This document shows positions 24,858 through 32,639 of a stretch of DNA of 36,576 bases, piece by piece; position 1 is the stretch's first letter; each line of letters opens with the position of its first letter. Below the pieces are notes generated by a model. The model worked only from the letters and a program-made list of their open reading frames with translations, did no database searches and had not been told where the DNA came from. The translations under genes and the position numbers were made by a program. Origin of the DNA: JAAYAY01 sp964429355 (lineage in GTDB: Bacteria; Planctomycetota; Planctomycetia; Pirellulales; Thermoguttaceae); assembly GCA_964429355.1 (NCBI GenBank), contig CAYSCH010000043.1, positions 1 through 36,576 on the forward strand, given 5' to 3'.

Positions 24858-25901
24858 TCACTCGGGCAGCCTCGCCTTGACCAGCCGGAACTCTCGGCCG
24901 TCGCCCGGACGAACGAGATAGGGAAGCGGACCATCGAAATGCAGGTCCATCTTGGAGAGAAACCACGTTTTGCCCTGATCGTTGTTGCCCTGAAAGAACA
25001 GGTAGCCGCGGCCGTCGTCGTCCACGAAAACCCCCGGGTGCCCCGATTCGGAGCTGTTCCATTCGCCGGGCCCCCCGCACGGCAGCAGCGGTTCATCCGA
25101 CATTCGCTTCCAGTGAACACCATCGCGGCTTGCCGCAACGCCGATCTGCTGTGGCTTGTTGTTGTAGGCACCGGCGTAGAACATGTACAGGCGGCCGTCG
25201 TGCTGGCAAACCGTGGCGGCCTCGATGCACTCCTGCTCCCACGGCAGTTCCGGCTTGAGAATCGGCGCATCGACCAGTTGGGTCCAGGCCTCACGTCCGA
25301 AATCGCTCTTCAGATCTGCCGCGGCAACACCGACCATCTGAATCTTCATCTCCGGATCGCGCGTGGCGAAATAGAGCAGGAGCTGTCCGTTGTAAGAGAA
25401 GGCTTCGGCATCGATGGCACGGCCGACCGTCCAGTCACCCGTTGGCCGGAAAATGGGGTTGCTCCTGTCTCGCTCAAAGTGAACGCCGTCGTTCGAAACG
25501 GCGTGGCAGATAGCATCCTGGGGACCGTTCCCGTAGGTCTGGTAGAACAGGTGCACCTTCCCGTCCAGCACGATGGCTTCCGGAGCGGCAAGCCCTTTGG
25601 ATTCCGGACTACCCGGCTCGCCCCCCACGATTTCTCCCGCCTTTTCCCAATGGACAAGGTCAATGCTGCGGGCAATCCCAGCCGACCAGCCGGTCCCCGT
25701 GGAATTATCCGCGTGGGGCGGCAGGGAGAAATACATCCAATAACGGCCGTCAAAACGAACTACCGCGGGATCTTTCGCGCAAGGCCGGCCAAGCCGCGAA
25801 GTGTCGGAAAACATCATCTCCGGTCGGACTGGTTCCGAGCCCGTCAGAAGAGCGGTTCCCGCCAGCAACAGAGCCGCCCCCCCAAACAACCAGCGGTACA
25901 T
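24858..25901 (-). CDS. Secreted GH43-type five-bladed beta-propeller protein
   Basis: This 347-residue exported protein starts at ATG 25901 behind AAGGAA; ATG 25916 is an alternative. Residues 1-22 are a signal peptide or lipid-free anchor (LLLAGTALLTGS). The remainder repeats the blade pattern 'DGRxWMYFS': CAKDPAVVRFDGRYWMYFS (Asp44, the usual catalytic base position of GH43-like enzymes), APEAIVLDGKVHLFYQ, DAEAFSYNGQLLLYFA, CIEAATVCQHDGRLYMFYAG and GVFVDDDGRGYLFFQG. Glu in the second and fourth of these motifs could be the acid and the pKa modulator. The family includes arabinofuranosidases, xylosidases and related propeller hydrolases such as GH32, GH68 and GH130; the specificity cannot be assigned. 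It fits with the polysaccharide-degrading enzymes elsewhere in this window. Confidence 0.82.
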   Translation of the reverse strand: MYRWLFGGAALLLAGTALLTGSEPVRPEMMFSDTSRLGRPCAKDPAVVRFDGRYWMYFSLPPHADNSTGTGWSAGIARSIDLVHWEKAGEIVGGEPGSPESKGLAAPEAIVLDGKVHLFYQTYGNGPQDAICHAVSNDGVHFERDRSNPIFRPTGDWTVGRAIDAEAFSYNGQLLLYFATRDPEMKIQMVGVAAADLKSDFGREAWTQLVDAPILKPELPWEQECIEAATVCQHDGRLYMFYAGAYNNKPQQIGVAASRDGVHWKRMSDEPLLPCGGPGEWNSSESGHPGVFVDDDGRGYLFFQGNNDQGKTWFLSKMDLHFDGPLPYLVRPGDGREFRLVKARLPE

Positions 25902-26297
25902 TGTCCGTTCCTTCATCTTTGCGCAGTTTGCCACCGTCGTGGCGATTTGTGTGTTTTGTTCCGATCGGGTCGATTATGGCGGGAAAGACAGGCCCGTACA
26001 AGCAATCTGCCAAGGGTAGATCGGAGTGCGGGATGCTCTGGCTAAGACGGCAACGTCTGCAAATACCAGGATTGTGATCGCCAGCGCGGCGGCCCCTCCG
26101 GTGCGACGACTCGGAACCAACATATAATAGAGAAATGCGCGTGATGGACACGCCTGCCTGTGGTCGGCGGCAGTCAGGCTGCATTCCACGCATCCAACTG
26201 GGTCGACACAGAGCGTTTGGGAACGCATTCCGGTTTCGGGACAACCGCTGAATCCGATTTCGATAGCCCCGTAATCCTTGGCAAGTATTCGCAGCTC
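25902..26297. other. Divergent intergenic stretch
   Basis: These 396 bases separate the GH43-type gene (minus) from secA (plus). A consensus -10 box at 26123-26128 is the only clear element. The in-frame codons 26160-26297 upstream of secA were judged non-coding because they have no family match and no ribosome site. Confidence 0.4.
26123..26128 (+). promoter_or_regulatory. Consensus -10 box upstream of secA
   Basis: A perfect TATAAT stands in otherwise GC-rich DNA, 170 bases before the chosen secA start. No -35 is seen at 16-18 bases upstream (GGTGCG at 17), so it would need an activator or be used without a -35. The long leader weakens the case. Confidence 0.3.
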
Positions 26298-28274
26298 ATG
26301 GCAGACCAGAATTTTGACGTCCGCAGAATCTCCGGGGGATTGACTGGGCGAATCGAGTCGATGGCTCCTGTCACCCAGCGGGGCCGGCTGATCCGCTGGG
26401 CGCAGTTCTTACCGAAGATTGCCTCCTTCGAACCGACTTACCAGAAACTCACCGATCATGAACTGAAGAAGCAGAGCCTCTCTCTCCGCTACCGGGCTCG
26501 CAGCGGTGAGCCACTTGCGAAGCTATTGCCCGAAGCCTACGCCTTGGTCCGCGAGGCCGGTCGCCGAACGATGAACATGCGGCATTTCGACGTGCAGTTG
26601 CTCGGCGGAATCGCCATGTTCAACCAGTCGATCGTCGAGATGCAGACAGGGGAAGGCAAAACTCTGACGGCTACGCTTCCCATGTATCTCTTCGCTCTGG
26701 CCGGTAAGGGCTGCAGTCTGGCAACCGTCAATGATTACCTAGCCAAGCGCGACGCGGACTGGATGGCGCCCATCTATCGCGCATTGGGACTCTCCGTGGG
26801 CGTAATTCAGACCCAGCAACCGCAACCAGATCGCCGCAAGGCCTATGCCTGCGATGTGACGTACGGCACGGCAAAGGAATTCGGATTCGACTTTCTCCGC
26901 GACCGCTTGTTGCTGCGTAGGATCCAGGAAGGGCAGAAGGACCTGATCGGCGGTATGCTCTCCGACCGCCATGAGGGAAACAACGAGGAACCTGTCCAAC
27001 GCGAAGCCTACTTTGCACTGGTCGACGAAGCCGACAGTATCCTCATCGATGAGGCCCGCACGCCGCTGATCATCAGCGCGCTCCCTACGGAAGAGCAGGA
27101 ACTCGAGGTGGAATGCTACCGCTGGGCTGCAGACGTCGTGAAGGAGTTCATCGAGGACGAGGATTTCGATTACGATTACGACAAGAAGTCGGCCGAGTTG
27201 ACCCGCGAGGGGCGGAAGAAAGCTCGGCTCCTGCCGAAGCCGGAAGAAATGGACAAGGTGGGCATGTTCCACATCTATCAATTCGTGGAACGGGCGATCA
27301 AGGTGGAACGGGAATTCCACTTCGATCGGCAGTATGTCGTGGTCGATGGCGAGATTGTGATCGTCGACGAGTTCACGGGGCGTATGTCGGAAGGCCGCAA
27401 ATGGCGCGACGGAATTCACCAGGCCGTCGAGGCCAAACAGGGGGTCGAGGTCACCGTGGCCACAGGGCAGGCAGCCCGAGTCACCGTCCAGGACTTCTTC
27501 CTCCGGTTCAACCACTTGGCCGGAATGACCGGCACGGCGGCGTCCTCGGCCCGGGAAATGCGCAAGATCTATCGTTGCCACGTGGTTCCCGTGCCCACCA
27601 ACCGCCCGGTGATTCGCAAACCGTTGCCTGCCCGCGTGTTCGGTCACGAGCAGCGGAAATGGCAGGCCATCGTCGATGAAATCTGCGAGGTCCACGCCAC
27701 CGGGCGGCCCCTGCTGATCGGCACCCGATCGATTGACAAGTCGGAGATCATCTCAAGAATGCTGAGCGAGCGGGAAATCCAACACAAAGTGCTCAACGCG
27801 CACCACGTAGAGATAGAGGCTGACATCGTGGCTGACGCCGGACAACTGGGCAAGGTCACGGTCTCCACCAACATGGCAGGCCGCGGCACCGACATCAAAC
27901 TGGGTGAAGGCGTCAAGGAACTGGGCGGACTCCATGTGATCTGCACGGAAATGCACGACTCCGCGCGAATCGACAGGCAACTCATCGGACGTTGCGGGCG
28001 TCAGGGCGATCCGGGTACCTATCGGCAATACGTGGCACTCGACGACGAGTTGCTGCTCGCGGGCCTTGGCCCCAAGAAAGGGCACCGGCTTGAAGACATC
28101 GGCAAGGACCAGGAGGCCGGATTCGACTCATATGAACGCCTGTTCAAAAAGGCCCAACGGAACGTCGAACGGAAGCACTTCCGCGACCGTAAGGCACTCA
28201 TGTACTTCGAGAAGCAGCGGAAGAAAATGCAGCGGCAAATGGGCCAGGATCCCTATCTCGATACGCCCGGCTGA
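26298..28274 (+). CDS. secA: Short SecA-type preprotein translocase ATPase
   Basis: This 658-residue protein is a SecA ATPase, the motor that drives proteins through SecYEG. Walker A MQTGEGKT (about 115-122), Walker B LVDEADSILIDEARTPL (about 241-257), the preprotein cross-linking domain (about 258-385, including VVVDGEIVIVDEFTGR), the NBD2 motif TNMAGRGTDI (524-533) and GRCGRQGDPG (about 565) are intact. The sequence aligns with bacterial SecA up to the first half of the long scaffold helix (QRNVERKHFRDRKALMYFEK) and then stops. The helical wing, second scaffold part and zinc-binding tail are absent, compared with about 900 residues in E. coli. The start is uncertain: ATG 26298 has no strong SD, and ATG 26361 also fits. 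It may be an accessory SecA2-like motor (inference). An HlyD-type adaptor gene converges on it. Confidence 0.88.
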   Translation: MADQNFDVRRISGGLTGRIESMAPVTQRGRLIRWAQFLPKIASFEPTYQKLTDHELKKQSLSLRYRARSGEPLAKLLPEAYALVREAGRRTMNMRHFDVQLLGGIAMFNQSIVEMQTGEGKTLTATLPMYLFALAGKGCSLATVNDYLAKRDADWMAPIYRALGLSVGVIQTQQPQPDRRKAYACDVTYGTAKEFGFDFLRDRLLLRRIQEGQKDLIGGMLSDRHEGNNEEPVQREAYFALVDEADSILIDEARTPLIISALPTEEQELEVECYRWAADVVKEFIEDEDFDYDYDKKSAELTREGRKKARLLPKPEEMDKVGMFHIYQFVERAIKVEREFHFDRQYVVVDGEIVIVDEFTGRMSEGRKWRDGIHQAVEAKQGVEVTVATGQAARVTVQDFFLRFNHLAGMTGTAASSAREMRKIYRCHVVPVPTNRPVIRKPLPARVFGHEQRKWQAIVDEICEVHATGRPLLIGTRSIDKSEIISRMLSEREIQHKVLNAHHVEIEADIVADAGQLGKVTVSTNMAGRGTDIKLGEGVKELGGLHVICTEMHDSARIDRQLIGRCGRQGDPGTYRQYVALDDELLLAGLGPKKGHRLEDIGKDQEAGFDSYERLFKKAQRNVERKHFRDRKALMYFEKQRKKMQRQMGQDPYLDTPG

Positions 28275-28394
28275 CCGCCACACTCTCAAGGACCAGGGGC
28301 GGCCCGTGGAATCACCCTCTTCGCTCTCCTCTGGGAACTTCCGCTTTCTCGGATACCTTCCAGGTTTTCGAAAGCTCCGCCTGACCGAACCGCG

Positions 28395-29834
28395 TTAGTG
28401 CGTCGCTTGGCTGATCGCCTTCAGTTCGGGTAACTCCACTTCCTTCCTGTATTTCGAGGCTCCCAGTACGATCGCTTGCCCTTCTTCAAGACCTTCGCAA
28501 ATCACTACGAACTTTCCGTTCGCGTCTCCCGTCTTCACCTCATGAGCCTGGAATCCGTGGCGATCGCGAGTAAGGCAGTAATTCCTCGGGCCGTGCTTGA
28601 GAATTGCCTGAAAAGGAACCAGGAGCCGTTCCGCCTGCTCGTCAATCTCGATGGCAACCTGTGCCGTCAGGCCCGGCCGCAGATCTACGGATGCAGCTTC
28701 AGCGCTGGCACGATCGATCGAGACCGTGGTTTCATAGCTCTTGATCTCGGGCCCCCAAAACTGCATCGGCGAAGGAAACTCATCGACAAGCTGTACCGCG
28801 CCGGTCAGCTCGGTGTCGGGGAAGGCCTCGAAGCGGATGTGGACTTTCTGCCCCCGGCGCACCTGGGCCACCTTGATCTCGGGAATGAGCACCTTGACGT
28901 GCATGTCCACGGAGTTGGGCAGGAGGATCAAGACACGATCGCGCCAGACGAAGGCGCCCGGTTCGATCAGATGGCTGTGCCCGTTGTGATGGATATTCCC
29001 ATGGACCACTTGGCCCGCCGAGGGGGCGGTAATCCGGCACTTGCCGATCTGGTCCTTGATGTTATTGAGCTCCTTGACGCTCAGGTCGTAGACGTGGAGG
29101 CGCCAGCGGACACTCGCTTCGGCCACCGCCAGATTGCTCTCGAGGTCATTCAGGCGTTTCTTGCTCCTGAAATTCTCCAGCACCTCACGCTTCTTCTGCG
29201 CGGTTTCACACTCGATCTGGGCCCGCTGCATCGCGTACTCATCCGCCTCCAGCGCAATCTGCGTGATGAAGCCCTGGCGATACATATCCTCTGAGAAATC
29301 GAACGTCTGCGTGGCCTGGCGAAGATTTTCCTCTGCCCGATCCAGCGCGTCGTCCAACTGTTTCTGACTCTGCGGAAGAAGCCCGTGGACGTATTCGTCA
29401 AGATTATACTTACACGTCTGCAGCCACGACTCCATCTGGATCAAGGCGGCTTCGTATTGGTTGCAGAGAATGGTCTGCCGGATCAGAAGCTGCTCCAGGG
29501 GGCTTGAATCGAGCTGAATCAGAAAATCGCCCGGTTCAACATGCGTGCCTTCCGGAACCACTTCCAGGATGTTGGTCGAGTAGAAGCCACGGGCTTCAAC
29601 GTCGCACTTCACCTCCACGTTCGACGCACACTCGATCGTACCTTTCTGTATGATCCGGTGAACGAACGTGCCTCGAATCGGAGTGCAGGTCAACGGGCCG
29701 CCGGTCTCGACACCGCCAAACCAGTTCTCGAGCCCGAGCCAACTCACGAACGGGAGCAGCATCACGGCGGCCACCGCCAGCAGGATCTGGGAACTGGAGC
29801 CGCAACGGCGATTTGTGCGTCCAATACGAGCCAT
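28395..29834 (-). CDS. HlyD/RND-type membrane fusion (adaptor) protein
   Basis: This 479-residue adaptor spans the periplasm in export systems. A positively charged start (MARIGRTNRR) leads to one transmembrane helix (about 15-37). Then come a first lipoyl-like half with VEARGFYSTNILEVVPEGTHVEPGDFLIQLDSS, whose G-x-x-V-x-x-G-D-x-L pattern is typical; a long alpha-helical hairpin (about 120-245, EENLRQATQTF... and REVLENFRSKKRLND); and the second lipoyl half KCRITAPSAGQVVHGN. Beta-barrel segments VKVLIPEIKVAQVRRGQ and LRPGLTAQVAIEID follow, with a final membrane-proximal domain (VKTGDANGKFVVICEGLEEG). Such proteins connect an inner membrane ABC, RND or MFS pump to an outer membrane channel; neither partner is in this window. 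No SD is evident at ATG 29834. The product faces secA tail to tail. Confidence 0.85.
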   Translation of the reverse strand: MARIGRTNRRCGSSSQILLAVAAVMLLPFVSWLGLENWFGGVETGGPLTCTPIRGTFVHRIIQKGTIECASNVEVKCDVEARGFYSTNILEVVPEGTHVEPGDFLIQLDSSPLEQLLIRQTILCNQYEAALIQMESWLQTCKYNLDEYVHGLLPQSQKQLDDALDRAEENLRQATQTFDFSEDMYRQGFITQIALEADEYAMQRAQIECETAQKKREVLENFRSKKRLNDLESNLAVAEASVRWRLHVYDLSVKELNNIKDQIGKCRITAPSAGQVVHGNIHHNGHSHLIEPGAFVWRDRVLILLPNSVDMHVKVLIPEIKVAQVRRGQKVHIRFEAFPDTELTGAVQLVDEFPSPMQFWGPEIKSYETTVSIDRASAEAASVDLRPGLTAQVAIEIDEQAERLLVPFQAILKHGPRNYCLTRDRHGFQAHEVKTGDANGKFVVICEGLEEGQAIVLGASKYRKEVELPELKAISQATH

Positions 29835-30479
29835 CTTGCAGTACCAGACACCAATGCAACGAGGTTATTGCTTGTGGTAGGGGGTACTGGAAAGGATGGT
29901 TGGGAGCCGTCCAGACTCTCGATCAACCAACCTCCTCACAGTACCGTATCAGGGCTGGCAGGATTGGGGAGCAACCGATCTCTAACGCGTCTTTCTGAAA
30001 CTCAGCGTTTCACGCGACTCAAGTCCAAAATCGGAGAACTCTTCTGGAGATGGATCTCAAAAGGTATGCTGGGCTTATCATACCCGCCGAGCGAGGGTTT
30101 GCCAAACGATTCTCCATCAATTGGAGACAATTTCTTTGGCCATCGTCACCAATTGTGGCCATGTGCTGCCACGCGATTCTGAGATGGGGCGCGTAAGGCA
30201 AATGAATGCTTTGACTTGGTTTCGCTACAGACCAGAGCTCCCCCAATTCGAGGGCTTGGGGGGCACCGCAATCCCGCAGCCCACGAGACGTGCCCTGTTG
30301 GGCCCTGCTGGCGAAACATATGTTTTGGGGCAGCTCCAGGCAGTCTGGGATATCGACAGAGATGTGAAAAACTGTTCCACGGAGATCGAACCTCGCTTGC
30401 ATCGCTGGACATGGGAAGTGGCACCAGGGTAACATCGAAGCCACGTGGTGCTCCGTGCATGAATGGGAAGGAGAGTCCG
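29835..30479. other. Long divergent intergenic stretch with three dyads
   Basis: These 645 bases carry no supported gene. They lie between the adaptor gene (minus) and the sugar transporter operon (plus). Three dyads are visible: a 17-base operator-like palindrome (29996-30012, listed separately), GTTTG-C-CAAAC (30097-30107), and ACAATT/AATTGT arms at 30127-30132 and 30151-30156. Their clustering suggests regulation of the transporter, but no promoter pair is clear. Confidence 0.4.
29996..30012. promoter_or_regulatory. 17-base palindrome resembling a LacI-family operator
   Basis: TGAAAC-TCAGC-GTTTCA has perfect six-base arms around a five-base centre. The TGAAAC...GTTTCA arms resemble operators of LacI/GalR-type sugar repressors, which usually control ribose-type ABC transporters. 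It lies 468 bases before the binding-protein start, which is far for direct repression, and 162 bases before the adaptor gene start. No LacI-family gene is in the window. Confidence 0.35.
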
Positions 30480-31490
30480 GTGCGGATGAATTTTTTGACA
30501 GTCGCGGCCGCCGTAACCTTTTTCGTGCTGTCGGCCGGGTGCGGGCAGCAGCCGAACAGCGGGCCGGCCGAGTCGGGCGTGAAAGATGACGGAAAGGTGC
30601 GGATCGCGGTGATCCCCAAAGCCACAACGTTCACCTTCTGGAAAGCGGTCCACGCCGGAGCAGCGGCTGCCGCGAAGGAGGCGGGCGCCGAGATCATCTG
30701 GCAGGGACCATCGAACGAAGGCGATCGGCGCGGCCAGATCGACGTTGTCCAGAACTTCGTGAGCCGCCAGGTAGATGCCATTGTACTGGCACCTCTGGAC
30801 GCGTCGGCATTGGTCCGCCCTGTGGAACAGGCAGTCAGCCGAGGGATTCCCGTCGTTGTGATCGACTCGGCCCTCGACTCGGACGCTCACAGCAGCTTCG
30901 TGGCGACGGACAACACCGAAGGGGGACGAATGGCAGCCCGTCGCCTGGCTGAGGTGATGGGAGGAAAAGGCAACGTGATTCTTCTGCGCTATCAGGAGGG
31001 GTCGGCAAGCAACGACCAGCGCGAAGATGGTTTCCTGGCCGAGTTGGACGAAAAGTATCCGGACATCCAGGTGCTATCCTCCAACCAGTACGCGGGCACG
31101 ACAAAAGACTCGGCCATGAAGGTTTCGCAGAATCTGTTGAACAAATACGGCCAGCAGGTTACCGGTATCTTCTGCCCTAATGAACCGGTTGCCTTTGGGA
31201 TGCTCCGGGCCCTGGAAACGTCGAAGCTGGCAGGAAAAATCAAGTTCGTGGCCTTCGATGCCGGCGACAGTCTCATTCAGGCCATGCGCGATGGTTCGAT
31301 CCACGGGCTGATCGCCCAGGATCCGTACGGGATGGGGTACGAGGGGGTCCAAGCGGCCCTGGCAGTCACGGCCGGCAAGACGGTCGAGAAGAGGATTCCC
31401 ACGCGAGTTGTGTCGATCACACCCGAGAATCTCGATTCCGAAGAGATCCAGACGCTGATCCAACCGGAAGTGGCAGCTTCGAACGAATAG
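30480..31490 (+). CDS. Ribose-type ABC transporter substrate-binding lipoprotein
   Basis: This 336-residue lipoprotein binds a sugar outside the inner membrane and passes it to the permease encoded next. I start it at GTG 30480, six bases after AAGGAG; ATG 30486 follows two codons later. The signal peptide ends LSAGC with the lipidated Cys at residue 21. The mature part is a type I periplasmic binding protein: VRIAVIPKATTFTFWKAVHAGA opens the first lobe, VDAIVLAPLDASALV and GIPVVVIDSALDSD follow, then FVATDNTEGGRMAARRLAEVMGG, and in the second lobe AFDAGDSLIQAMRDGSIHGLIAQDPYGMGYEG. This pattern matches the RbsB/xylose group. The ligand is unknown. A strong hairpin lies directly after the stop codon. 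Confidence 0.9.
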   Translation: MRMNFLTVAAAVTFFVLSAGCGQQPNSGPAESGVKDDGKVRIAVIPKATTFTFWKAVHAGAAAAAKEAGAEIIWQGPSNEGDRRGQIDVVQNFVSRQVDAIVLAPLDASALVRPVEQAVSRGIPVVVIDSALDSDAHSSFVATDNTEGGRMAARRLAEVMGGKGNVILLRYQEGSASNDQREDGFLAELDEKYPDIQVLSSNQYAGTTKDSAMKVSQNLLNKYGQQVTGIFCPNEPVAFGMLRALETSKLAGKIKFVAFDAGDSLIQAMRDGSIHGLIAQDPYGMGYEGVQAALAVTAGKTVEKRIPTRVVSITPENLDSEEIQTLIQPEVAASNE

Positions 31491-31532
31491 ACCCGCTGGA
31501 CTGTTCGTTTCTAACTGAACGGTCTTGCGGGT
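31491..31532 (+). promoter_or_regulatory. Stable hairpin between binding-protein and permease genes
   Basis: Immediately after the TAG stop, ACCCGC pairs with GCGGGT and, after a 2x2 internal loop, GACTGTTCG pairs with TGAACGGTC (15 pairs, two of them G-U) around an eight-base loop. No T-run follows, so it is not a simple terminator. Such intercistronic stems often protect the upstream binding-protein mRNA or reduce read-through into the permease gene, giving more binding protein than permease. Confidence 0.5.
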
Positions 31533-31595
31533 TCCCGGCAAAAAGTGGTTGTCGCCTTCTTTCTCCCGGGAAGGGGGCAGCCGGCAGATGGCCGA

Positions 31596-32612
31596 ATGTG
31601 GTCAGAGAGCGAAATTGTGAATCCATTGCCTATATGGGGCCGGTTGAAAGGTGCGATGTCGGCGTTGGAACCCTTCGCAGGCTTGGCCTTCGTGTACTTG
31701 ATTTTCCTGGCTGCCGCCCCCGAGACGTTCCATTCGCTTTACAACACCAAGACGATCTTCTGCCACGCGGTGACGATCGGTGTTGGCGCCGTGGGAATGA
31801 CCGTCGTGATCATCGCCGGCGGGATTGACCTGAGCGTAGGATCGATGATCGCCTTGGGCACCGTAATCACCGCCCTCGTGCTCAAGCACGGTGCGGCTGG
31901 GGCCGAACCGGGACTCCTGTTGCCGCTGGTGGCGGGATTGACAGCCGTCGCGATGTGCGCGTTCTGTGGTTTCATGAGCGGGACAATCATCTCCTGGTTC
32001 CGCATCGTTCCTTTCATTGTCACCCTGGGGATGATGCAGATCGTTCGTGGCATCGCCAAGGGATTGGCCGACGAGTCGACCGTCGATCCCGGTCCCTCGT
32101 GGTTGGATGGCGCGATGAACATTGAGCCGTCTCCCGGTACGTGGTATTCGATCGCGCCCGGCGTGTGGCTGCTCCTCGGTTTGACGCTCCTGATGGCAGG
32201 TATTCTGCGTTACACGGCCTTTGGACGCCACGTGTTTGCCGTAGGGTCGAACGAGGCGACGGCCCGGCTATGCGGTATCCGTGTGGGACTGATGCGAATC
32301 TGGATCTATACGCTCGGCGGGGCCCTGGCCGGTATGGCCAGCGTCATGCAGTTTGCCGAATTGACACTCGGCGATCCAACGGCGGCCACGGGCATGGAAC
32401 TGGACATCATCGCGGCCGTCGTCATCGGTGGCGGCTCGCTTAGCGGCGGTGAGGGAAGTGTCTTTGGATCGCTGATCGGGGCCCTGATCATCGCAGTGCT
32501 CCGCAACGGCTGCAACTTGATCGGCATTCCGAACTATGTCCAAGGCGTCGTGATCGGACTGATCATCATTGCCGCCGTGGGGCTGGACCGATTGCGGCAC
32601 CGCGGCATATGA
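31596..32612 (+). CDS. Ribose-type ABC transporter permease
   Basis: This integral membrane protein of about 338 residues forms the channel of a ribose-type ABC importer (BPD_transp_2 / RbsC family). About eight to ten hydrophobic helices are visible, with the family signature MTVVIIAGGIDLSVGSMIAL in the second/third helices and the cytoplasmic loop GRHVFAVGSNEATARLCGI that contacts the ATPase, followed by GGGSLSGGEGSVFGSLIGAL. The start is uncertain: ATG 31596 gives the usual distance to GIDLSVGS but has no good SD, whereas ATG 31656 has AAAGG upstream and gives 318 residues. It follows the binding-protein gene and lies 27 bases before the ChaN-like gene. The ATPase subunit normally encoded in such operons is absent here. 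Confidence 0.9.
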   Translation: MWSESEIVNPLPIWGRLKGAMSALEPFAGLAFVYLIFLAAAPETFHSLYNTKTIFCHAVTIGVGAVGMTVVIIAGGIDLSVGSMIALGTVITALVLKHGAAGAEPGLLLPLVAGLTAVAMCAFCGFMSGTIISWFRIVPFIVTLGMMQIVRGIAKGLADESTVDPGPSWLDGAMNIEPSPGTWYSIAPGVWLLLGLTLLMAGILRYTAFGRHVFAVGSNEATARLCGIRVGLMRIWIYTLGGALAGMASVMQFAELTLGDPTAATGMELDIIAAVVIGGGSLSGGEGSVFGSLIGALIIAVLRNGCNLIGIPNYVQGVVIGLIIIAAVGLDRLRHRGI

Positions 32613-32639
32613 TTCCAGCACCACCCCAAGGGAACCGCA

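Noticed and set aside
24774..26045. A 423-codon plus-strand frame opposite the GH43-type gene.
   Set aside because: The minus strand shows repeated propeller blades, a signal peptide and an SD; the plus frame has nothing recognisable.
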